Assembly (NCBI GenBank): GCA_945635805.1
Contig: CALZCW010000068.1
Span: 1-5,025 of the forward strand
Direction: 5' to 3'
DNA: 5,025 bases
Origin: an uncultured Clostridia bacterium
GTDB lineage: Bacteria > Bacillota > Clostridia > Oscillospirales > Oscillospiraceae
Shown here: one piece after another, positions 1 to 5,025 of the stretch
Position numbering within the stretch: the stretch's first letter is position 1
Layout: every line of letters starts with the position of its first letter
The notes under the pieces: generated by a model
Database searches by the model: none
The model's input: only the letters and a program-made list of their open reading frames with translations
What the model was told of the DNA's origin: nothing
Program-made: the position numbers and the translations under genes

Positions 1-380
1 TCCGTGCAGCCGGCGGCGGTGAGAGCGCGGGCAACGCACTCGTCCCAGACATCCAGGTCGTTGCGGGTATAGCCGACGACGATCTGCTTGCCCGTGGTGC
101 CGCTGGAAGCGTGGAGCCGGACAACATCCTTCATAGGCACGGCGAAAAGGCCGTAGGGATAGGTGTCGCGCAGGTCCTGCTTATAGCTGAAGGGCAGCTT
201 GTGCAGGTCGTCAATGGTGCGGATGTCGTCAGGCGTGACGCCTGACTGCTCCATCTTGCTGCGGTAGAAGGGAACGTTTTCATAGACGCGGCGTACCGTC
301 GCGGCAAGGCGCTCATTTTGCAGGGCGACGATCTTCTCGCGCGGCGCTGTCTCGATCTCAGGAGAATAATATCTTTCCAT
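1..380 (-). CDS. paaK: Phenylacetate-CoA ligase (AMP-forming), N-terminal part, cut by the left window edge
   Basis: Partial gene; only the first 126 codons are inside the window. PaaK-family enzymes activate phenylacetate or similar arylacetates with ATP and CoA to give the arylacetyl-CoA, AMP and PPi in the cytoplasm. The start (MERYYSPEIET...) matches the usual N-terminus of the family, followed by the typical ENVPFYR stretch (residues 34-40), a PFSYKQDLRDTYPYG segment (63-77) and the ATP-binding P-loop SSGTTGK (92-98). The ATG at 380-378 lies 6 nt after the iorB stop, in the same reading frame, and has no well-spaced Shine-Dalgarno sequence (only AAAGAG directly against the ATG), so translation is probably coupled to iorB. 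Its place after iorAB supports an arylacetate substrate; indoleacetate, phenylacetate and 4-hydroxyphenylacetate cannot be told apart here. The catalytic C-terminal domain lies outside the window, so intactness is unknown. Confidence 0.93.
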   Translation of the reverse strand, partial: MERYYSPEIETAPREKIVALQNERLAATVRRVYENVPFYRSKMEQSGVTPDDIRTIDDLHKLPFSYKQDLRDTYPYGLFAVPMKDVVRLHASSGTTGKQIVVGYTRNDLDVWDECVARALTAAGCT

Positions 381-386
381 CTCTTT

Positions 387-959
387 TTATGCGTCAGCGC
401 CCAGCGCGAACGCCCTTTCGTTCATTTCTTTGAATTTTGCTGGGACGCTGGCATCAATGGCCTGCATCCACTCAGCCTCGGAAAAATCAAAATATTTAGA
501 GAGCCGGCCCATGAGGACCAGATTGACAGCCTTGGAGGAGCCTGCCTTCTCGGCAAGAGAAAGGGCGTCAAAGGCGTCAACGTCAATACCGGCCTCCTCC
601 ATCTTCTTTACCAGTTCCGCCGGGTACTCGGCAGCGCCGGTGATGACAGGCATGGGGTTGATATTCTGGGTATTGGTGACGATCTTGCCGCCGGGACGGA
701 GGAATTTCGTCCAGCGGGCAGCCTCCAGCAGCTCAAAGGAGACGATGAAATCCGCCTCACCCTCGTCAATGACGGGAGAACAGACCCGCTCGCCGTAGCG
801 GACGTAGGTGACAACACTGCCGCCGCGCTGGCTCATGCCGTGGACCTCGGAGACCTTGACGTCATAGCCTCTGGTCAGCAGCAGCTTACCCAGGAGTTTA
901 CTGGCCAGCAGACTTCCCTGCCCGCCGACGCCGACGATCATGATATTCTTTGTCTTCAT
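387..959 (-). CDS. iorB: Indolepyruvate ferredoxin oxidoreductase, beta subunit
   Basis: Complete gene of 190 residues, the usual size for IorB. It is the small partner of IorA in the cytoplasmic complex that converts aryl-pyruvate plus CoA and oxidised ferredoxin to arylacetyl-CoA, CO2 and reduced ferredoxin. The protein belongs to the pyruvate/ketoisovalerate oxidoreductase gamma-type domain family. It shows the N-terminal glycine-rich GVGGQG (residues 10-15) after a short beta strand, and the conserved SEVHGMSQRGGSV (37-49). The open frame extends upstream to 1088 but that part is only the shadow of iorA; the ATG at 959-957 is chosen because an AGGAGG site sits 7 nt before it and the protein then starts at the family's normal N-terminus (MKTKNIMIVG). 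It begins 2 nt after the iorA stop (TGA CC ATG), which fits equimolar, coupled synthesis of the two subunits. It ends in TAA at 389-387, 6 nt before paaK. Confidence 0.95.
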   Translation of the reverse strand: MKTKNIMIVGVGGQGSLLASKLLGKLLLTRGYDVKVSEVHGMSQRGGSVVTYVRYGERVCSPVIDEGEADFIVSFELLEAARWTKFLRPGGKIVTNTQNINPMPVITGAAEYPAELVKKMEEAGIDVDAFDALSLAEKAGSSKAVNLVLMGRLSKYFDFSEAEWMQAIDASVPAKFKEMNERAFALGADA

Positions 960-961
960 GG

Positions 962-2695
962 TCAATCCTCCTGTAACGCGCCGAATTTGCAAAGCTGACG
1001 GCAGACGCCGCAGCCGGTGCAAAGGGTGTTGTCGATCTTGGCCTTGCCATCTGTGAAGCTGATGGCGGGACAGCCGATCTGCATACACATTTTACAGCTC
1101 TTACACTTGTCGCTGTCCACATGGAGCGGCGGCTTGTGCTTGACGTATTTCAGCAGAGCGCAGGGCCTGCGGGAAATGATGACCGAGGCCTCGTCGGCAG
1201 CCAGTTCCTCTTTGATGGCGGTCTCGCACTGGGCCAGATCATAGGGGTCTACCACGCGGACGCGGTTGATGCCCAACGCGCGGCAGAGGGCCTCCAGATC
1301 CACCTTGGCCGCCGGATCGCCTTTGAGGTTGAAGCCGGTGGTGGGGTTCTGCTGGTGGCCGGTCATGCCGGTGATGGAGTTATCCAGAATGATGACCGTG
1401 CTGTGGGAATCGTTGTAGGCGATATTCACCAGGCCGGTCATGCCGGAGTGCATAAAGGTGGAGTCGCCGATGACCGCTACGGTGTTTTTCTCCGTCGCAC
1501 CGTTATGGGCCTTGTTAAATCCGTGGATGCCGGAGACCGACGCGCCCATGCAGATGACGCTGTCGACGGCGTTCAGCGGGGCCACAGCGCCCAGCGTATA
1601 GCAGCCGATGTCACCGATGACGTTGAGCTTCAGCTTCTTCAGGGTATAATACAAACCACGGTGGGGACAGCCGGCACACATGACGGGAGGACGGGCCGGG
1701 ATGGCCGCATCCAGCGCTTTGCCCTCCGGCACGGGAAGTCCCAGACCGGCGGCGACTTTATTCTGAGAGAGCTCGTCAATGTTGGAGAAAAGGTTCTTAC
1801 CTTCCACCTGCAAGCCGATGGTCTTGCAGTAGTCCTCCACAAAGCCGTCCAACTCCTCGACCACGACGACCCGGTCCACCGAGGCGGCAAAGTCGGTCAG
1901 CAGGCGTTTCGGCAGAGGCCAGATCATGCCCAGCTTCAAAACGCTGACATCCTCGCCGCAGACCTCGCGGACGTACTGATAGCAGGTGCTGGAGGTGATG
2001 ATGCCGAGTTTGCGTTCCGTGCCCCGCTCCCAACGGTTGCAGGGCGCGGTCTCGGCGTATTCGGCAAGGGCCTGCAGACGGGCCTCCACTACAGGATGGC
2101 GCTTCTTGGCAAAGCCGGGCATCATGATGTACTTGGGAGGATCCTTGACGTAGGGCTTCTGGGAGACCTCCACTCGTCCGGCAGGCTCCACGATGCTCTG
2201 AGAATGGGCCACACGGGTGCACATTTTCAGCAGAACCGGTGTGTCAAACTGCTCGGAGATCTCGTAGGCCAGCTTGGCAAAGGCCAGACCCTCCGCCGAG
2301 TCAGACGGCTCCAGCATGGGCACCTTGGCAGCCTTGGCATAGTTGCGGGAATCCTGCTCGTTTTGGGAGCTGTGCATGCCTGCGTCATCGGCAACGCCAA
2401 CGATCAGTCCGGCGTTGATACCGGTGTAGGCGATGGTGAACAGTGGGTCGGCCGCAACGTTCAGGCCCACGTGCTTCATGCCGCAGAAGCTCCGCTTGCC
2501 GCCCATGGCCGCGCCGAAAGCGGCCTCAATGGCGACCTTTTCATTGGGCGCCCACTCGGCGTAGATCTCCGGGTATTTGGCGGCGCACTCGGTGATCTCC
2601 GTGCTGGGCGTACCGGGATAACTGGATACAAAAGCGCATCCGGCCTCATATAAGCCCCTGGCAACGGCCTCGTTGCCAAGCATCAGTTGTTTCAT
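962..2695 (-). CDS. iorA: Indolepyruvate ferredoxin oxidoreductase, alpha subunit
   Basis: Complete gene, 577 residues from the chosen start. It is the thiamine-diphosphate and iron-sulfur subunit of IorAB, which oxidatively decarboxylates indolepyruvate, phenylpyruvate or hydroxyphenylpyruvate to the arylacetyl-CoA and reduces ferredoxin. Domains in order: N-terminal pyrimidine-binding oxidoreductase domain with SYPGTPSTEI (25-34) and PNEKVAIEAAFGAAMGG (50-66); the CAGCPHRG motif (340-347); TPP pyrophosphate-binding domain with GDIGCYTLG (361-369) and the GDS...N motif from G410 to N439, followed by TGMTGHQ (442-448); and a C-terminal 2x[4Fe-4S] ferredoxin domain with cysteines 531/534/537/542 and 559/562/565/569. 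All eight cluster cysteines are present. The start is ambiguous: ATG at 2695 (MKQLMLGNEA, the family's usual beginning, 10 nt after GAGG) is preferred; ATG at 2701 (two residues longer, 4 nt after GAGG) is possible. A TTG at 2755 is in frame but lies on the -35 element of a predicted promoter and is unlikely. Confidence 0.96.
   Translation of the reverse strand: MKQLMLGNEAVARGLYEAGCAFVSSYPGTPSTEITECAAKYPEIYAEWAPNEKVAIEAAFGAAMGGKRSFCGMKHVGLNVAADPLFTIAYTGINAGLIVGVADDAGMHSSQNEQDSRNYAKAAKVPMLEPSDSAEGLAFAKLAYEISEQFDTPVLLKMCTRVAHSQSIVEPAGRVEVSQKPYVKDPPKYIMMPGFAKKRHPVVEARLQALAEYAETAPCNRWERGTERKLGIITSSTCYQYVREVCGEDVSVLKLGMIWPLPKRLLTDFAASVDRVVVVEELDGFVEDYCKTIGLQVEGKNLFSNIDELSQNKVAAGLGLPVPEGKALDAAIPARPPVMCAGCPHRGLYYTLKKLKLNVIGDIGCYTLGAVAPLNAVDSVICMGASVSGIHGFNKAHNGATEKNTVAVIGDSTFMHSGMTGLVNIAYNDSHSTVIILDNSITGMTGHQQNPTTGFNLKGDPAAKVDLEALCRALGINRVRVVDPYDLAQCETAIKEELAADEASVIISRRPCALLKYVKHKPPLHVDSDKCKSCKMCMQIGCPAISFTDGKAKIDNTLCTGCGVCRQLCKFGALQED
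967..972 (-). promoter_or_regulatory. iorB ribosome binding site (AGGAGG), encoded within the end of iorA
   Basis: A perfect AGGAGG lies 7 nt before the iorB ATG at 959. It is built into the last sense codons of iorA (CAG GAG GAT, for Gln-Glu-Asp). It decides the iorB start against the longer open frame and indicates strong initiation at the second subunit gene. Confidence 0.85.
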
Positions 2696-2703
2696 AGACA
2701 TTG

Positions 2704-2711
2704 CCCCTCTC
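2704..2711 (-). promoter_or_regulatory. iorA ribosome binding site (GAGAGGGG)
   Basis: Purine-rich GAGAGGGG on the minus strand. The GAGG core is 4 nt from the ATG at 2701 and 10 nt from the ATG at 2695, so it does not by itself settle which is used; the second fits the family N-terminus better. Confidence 0.6.
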
Positions 2712-2719
2712 TGGTATTT

Positions 2720-2755
2720 TCTATTTAGTATACAACAGATCGACGGATTTTTCAA
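2720..2755 (-). promoter_or_regulatory. Predicted housekeeping sigma (sigma-A/70) promoter for iorA-iorB-paaK
   Basis: Reading the minus strand, TTGAAA (2755-2750; 5 of 6 matches to TTGACA) and TATACT (2732-2727; 5 of 6 matches to TATAAT) are separated by exactly 17 nt. An adenine at about 2720 sits at the expected start distance, giving a leader of about 25 nt to the preferred iorA ATG. The element starts immediately after the symporter stop codon and lies in an AT-rich gap between GC-rich genes. No TG extended -10 and no convincing operator palindrome is seen. This is a sequence prediction; no transcript data are available. Confidence 0.65.
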
Positions 2756-4342
2756 CTATTCTCCGAGAGACTCCTTCACGGGAACGGTGGTAGTTTTGTC
2801 ATAGCAGCGGAAAATGCTGTCGACCTGGGCCGCGTCAGGCTTTTTGGTCAGCAGAGAAACCAGCGGGACCAGGAGCAGACCGCCGAGCATGGCGATGGCA
2901 CCGGAGTGGATGGAGGTGGCAAAGATGACCTTATCCAGGAAACCGACGCCGAAGGTAAAGCCGGTCAGACTCTTGGCAAGCTGAATGAGGGAAAGGGCGA
3001 CGCCCCAGAAGAAGCTGACCCAACAGGCGGTTTTGGTTGTGCGCTTCCAGAAGAGGCCGTAGAGGAAGGGTGCCAGGAACGCACCTGCCAGCGCGCCCCA
3101 GGAGACGCCCATGAGCTGCGCGATGAAGACCACGTTGGACTTGGCCTGTACAATGGCGATCAGCGCCGAGATCACGACGAAAAATGCAATAAACGAACGC
3201 ATCAGAACCATCTTTTTCTTTTCCGAGAGGCCCTTTTTCGCCGCAGGTGCGATCAGGTCCAGAGTGATGGTGGAGCTGGAGGTCAGCACCAGCGAAGAAA
3301 GAGTGGACATGGACGCGGAAAGGACCAGGACCAGCACGATGCCGATGAGGATCGGCGAGAGATTTGCCAGCATGGACGGCACGATGCTGTCATAGACCGG
3401 TGTCACGCCGTCTGCCTGATAGGTGATCACGTCGGAAAACAGCCGTCCAAAGCCGCCGAGGAAATAGCAGCCGCCTGCGACGATCACAGCGAAAATCGTG
3501 GAGATGACCGTGCCTTTTTTGATGGAATCCTCGTCCTTGATGGCGTAGAACTTGCCGACCATTTGCGGAAGACCCCAGGTGCCGAGGGAGGTCAGGATGA
3601 TGACGAAGAACAGGAAGACGGGATCGGCGCCCAGGAAGGAGGTGTAAGCGCCCTGGAATTCCGTACCGGCGCTTGTGACGGTGGAGGTCTGAGAGAGCTT
3701 TGCAATGGCTTCCGTCAGGCCGCCCTGTCCGTGGAGCACGGCGAAAATCACGGCGACGATGCCGAAGATCATGATAATGCCCTGAATGAAATCGTTGACC
3801 GCCGTTGCCATATAGCCGCCGACAATGACGTAGATGCCTGTCAGCACGGCCATGGCGATGACGCACCAGGCATAGTCAACGCCGGGGAAAGCCATGGTAA
3901 ACAGGCGTGAAAGACCGTTAAAGAGCGACGCGGTATAGGGAATGAGGAAGATAAAGACAATGATGGACGCGGCAACCTTCAGCCCGTTGGACTGATAGCG
4001 CAGCGCGAAGAAGTCGGGCATGGTGCGGGAATTGAGGTGCTGGGTCATGATCCTTGTGCGCCGACCCAGGACGATCCATGCCAAAAGCGAACCGATAAAG
4101 GCATTGCCCAGACCGATCCAGGTGGAGGCAAGGCCGAAGCGCCAGCCAAACTGACCGGCATAGCCGACGAAGATAACGGCGGAAAAATAGGAGGTGCCGA
4201 AAGCGAAAGCAGTGAACCAAGCGCCGACGGACCTGCCGCCCAGAACGAAGCCGTCCACGCTCTTGGCGTGCTTGCGGCAGGCAATGCCGATGGCGATCAT
4301 CATGACGAAGAAGATCACCAGCATCAGAATCTTAGTTAACAT
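2756..4342 (-). CDS. Sodium:solute symporter family (SSS) transporter, substrate uncertain
   Basis: Complete gene of 528 residues encoding an integral inner-membrane protein of the SSS family (TC 2.A.21; relatives include PutP, PanF, acetate, monocarboxylate and phenylacetate permeases). These carriers import an organic solute with Na+ using a LeuT fold. About 13 hydrophobic helices can be traced, starting with residues 4-22, consistent with an outside N-terminus. Family marks include GGYMATAVNDFIQG (175-188), equivalent to the conserved GG..A...D..QG segment of PutP, and LSASMSTLSS (341-350). The latter holds A343, S346 and T347, matching the PutP Na+-site residues Ala337, Ser340 and Thr341, so Na+ coupling is likely. 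The ATG at 4342 follows a weak purine-rich site (GAGAG, about 7 nt away). The gene begins 30 nt after the upstream acyl-CoA ligase and ends with TAG just before the iorA promoter. The genomic context suggests an aromatic or short organic acid, or an amino acid, as solute; sequence alone does not decide, so no gene symbol is given. Confidence 0.93.
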   Translation of the reverse strand: MLTKILMLVIFFVMMIAIGIACRKHAKSVDGFVLGGRSVGAWFTAFAFGTSYFSAVIFVGYAGQFGWRFGLASTWIGLGNAFIGSLLAWIVLGRRTRIMTQHLNSRTMPDFFALRYQSNGLKVAASIIVFIFLIPYTASLFNGLSRLFTMAFPGVDYAWCVIAMAVLTGIYVIVGGYMATAVNDFIQGIIMIFGIVAVIFAVLHGQGGLTEAIAKLSQTSTVTSAGTEFQGAYTSFLGADPVFLFFVIILTSLGTWGLPQMVGKFYAIKDEDSIKKGTVISTIFAVIVAGGCYFLGGFGRLFSDVITYQADGVTPVYDSIVPSMLANLSPILIGIVLVLVLSASMSTLSSLVLTSSSTITLDLIAPAAKKGLSEKKKMVLMRSFIAFFVVISALIAIVQAKSNVVFIAQLMGVSWGALAGAFLAPFLYGLFWKRTTKTACWVSFFWGVALSLIQLAKSLTGFTFGVGFLDKVIFATSIHSGAIAMLGGLLLVPLVSLLTKKPDAAQVDSIFRCYDKTTTVPVKESLGE

Positions 4343-4372
4343 AGCGTTTCTCTCTCTTTCTGTAGAAAACTA

Positions 4373-5025
4373 TCAGTGGGTGGTTTGCGCCTCGACCAAT
4401 CTGCCGTGGCAGTATTTCTCCCGCAGGACGGGCTTTTCGATCTTTCCCGTGGGATTGCGCGGCACCTTGTCGAAGATGATCTTGCGCGGACGTTTATAAC
4501 GGGGCAGAGCTTTGCAGAATTCGTTGATCTCCTCCTCGGAGGAGGTCACGTCGTCCTTCAGTTCGATGATGGCGGCGGCGATTTCACCCAAACGGGGATC
4601 CGGCAGGCCGATGACCGCCACGTCCTTGATCTTTTCGTTGGTGCGCAGGAAGTCCTCGATCTGTACGGGATAGAGGTTTTCGCCGCCGGAGATGACCACG
4701 TCCTTCTTGCGGTCCACCAGATAGATAAAGCCGTCCTCATCGTACTTGGCCATGTCTCCGGTATAGAGCCAGCCATCCTTCAGGACTTCCCTGGTCGCTT
4801 CCTCGTTTTTATAGTAGCATAGCATGACGCCGGGACCATGGACGATCAACTCGCCCACCTGGCCGTCTGCAACGGCCTCTCCCCTCTCGTTGACGATCTT
4901 TGCCTCCCAGCCGTAGCCAGGCTTTCCGATGGCACCGACCTTGTGGATATTCTCCACGCCCAGATGGACACAGCCGGGGCCGATGGATTCCGAGAGGCCG
5001 TAGTTGGTATCGTACTGATGATGGG
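4373..5025 (-). CDS. AMP-forming acyl-CoA ligase (ANL superfamily), C-terminal part, cut by the right window edge
   Basis: Partial gene; the final 216 residues and the TGA stop (4375-4373) are inside the window, and the frame is open to the right edge. Enzymes of this adenylate-forming superfamily activate a carboxylic acid with ATP and then load it onto CoA. Visible core motifs, numbering from the first complete codon in the window, are YGLSES (8-13), the YTGD motif whose Asp binds the ATP ribose (87-90), the DRKKD hinge region between the large and small domains (104-108), SGGENLYPVQIEDFL (112-126), and the terminal PTGK with the expected catalytic lysine K194. This pattern resembles the FadD/medium-chain/aryl-acid ligase branch rather than the PaaK branch, so it is a different ligase type from the one at the other end of the window. 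A GTG at 4957 is not a start: conserved motifs precede it in frame. The acid is unknown because the substrate pocket lies mostly outside the window. Confidence 0.93.
   Translation of the reverse strand, partial: HHQYDTNYGLSESIGPGCVHLGVENIHKVGAIGKPGYGWEAKIVNERGEAVADGQVGELIVHGPGVMLCYYKNEEATREVLKDGWLYTGDMAKYDEDGFIYLVDRKKDVVISGGENLYPVQIEDFLRTNEKIKDVAVIGLPDPRLGEIAAAIIELKDDVTSSEEEINEFCKALPRYKRPRKIIFDKVPRNPTGKIEKPVLREKYCHGRLVEAQTTH

Noticed and set aside
557..569. Small local repetition (AAAGGGCGTCAAAGGCGTC) inside iorB
   Set aside because: It encodes ordinary Asp-Ala codons (DAFDAL) of iorB and occurs once; it is not a repeat element.
318..998. A 226-codon open frame on the plus strand across paaK start and iorB
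   Set aside because: Codon-register mirror of iorB with no domain and no ribosome binding site of note; it crosses a well-supported gene junction on the other strand.
960..1088. An upstream extension of iorB by 43 residues
   Set aside because: The extra residues are Arg/His-rich out-of-frame translation of the iorA ferredoxin domain. The perfect AGGAGG before 959 and the family N-terminus support the shorter protein.
1121..2653. A 510-codon open frame on the plus strand, opposite iorA
   Set aside because: It is in exact codon register with iorA, so it stays open simply because iorA rarely uses TTA, CTA or TCA codons in this GC3-rich genome. The translation is low-complexity (rich in Gly, Asp, His, Gln) with no recognisable domain, whereas iorA has all its catalytic motifs.
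2722..2739. A possible operator palindrome centred on GTATAC over the predicted -10
   Set aside because: Symmetry does not extend convincingly beyond the central hexamer, which is itself explained by the -10 element.
2906..3910. A 334-codon open frame on the plus strand, opposite the symporter gene
   Set aside because: Same codon-register mirror effect. The product is an implausible Asp/Glu/His/Gly-rich string that mirrors the hydrophobic codons of the membrane protein.
4343..4372. A small inverted repeat (TTTC-N4-GAAA) between the acyl-CoA ligase and the symporter
   Set aside because: A 4-bp AT-rich stem without a following T tract is too weak for a terminator, and it overlaps the purine-rich region expected of the symporter ribosome binding site.

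Overview
This window holds five genes, all on the minus strand and packed head to tail, so transcription runs from high to low coordinates. In that order they are: (1) the C-terminal part of an AMP-forming acyl-CoA ligase, cut by the right edge; (2) a complete sodium:solute symporter family (SSS) transporter; (3) iorA and (4) iorB, the two subunits of an indolepyruvate (2-oxoacid aryl) ferredoxin oxidoreductase; (5) the N-terminal part of a phenylacetate-CoA ligase (PaaK family), cut by the left edge. The gaps are about 30, 54-60, 2 and 6 nt. No stretch over 300 bases lacks a gene. I see no RNA gene, mobile element, CRISPR array, large repeat or terminator.

Organism: the ferredoxin-dependent oxygen-sensitive IorAB, the tight operon, strong AGGAGG-type ribosome binding site and GC-rich, GC3-biased genes fit a strictly anaerobic, relatively high-GC member of the Clostridia (for example an Oscillospiraceae-like gut bacterium). 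This is an inference from gene content and style, not a taxonomic proof.

Function: IorAB oxidatively decarboxylates aryl-pyruvates (from transamination of Trp, Phe, Tyr) to arylacetyl-CoA while reducing ferredoxin. PaaK-type ligase interconverts phenylacetate (or related arylacetate) and its CoA thioester. The cluster therefore looks like an aromatic 2-oxoacid/arylacetate module. It could run catabolically to release arylacetate, or in reverse to build aromatic amino acids from imported arylacetates. The symporter is a plausible porter for one of these organic acids or for an amino acid; the first ligase may activate a related acid. Direction and exact substrates cannot be read from the sequence.

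The most notable non-coding signal is a near-consensus housekeeping-type promoter (TTGAAA, 17-nt spacer, TATACT) in the short gap between the symporter and iorA. It suggests that iorA-iorB-paaK can be transcribed separately from the upstream ligase and symporter genes.
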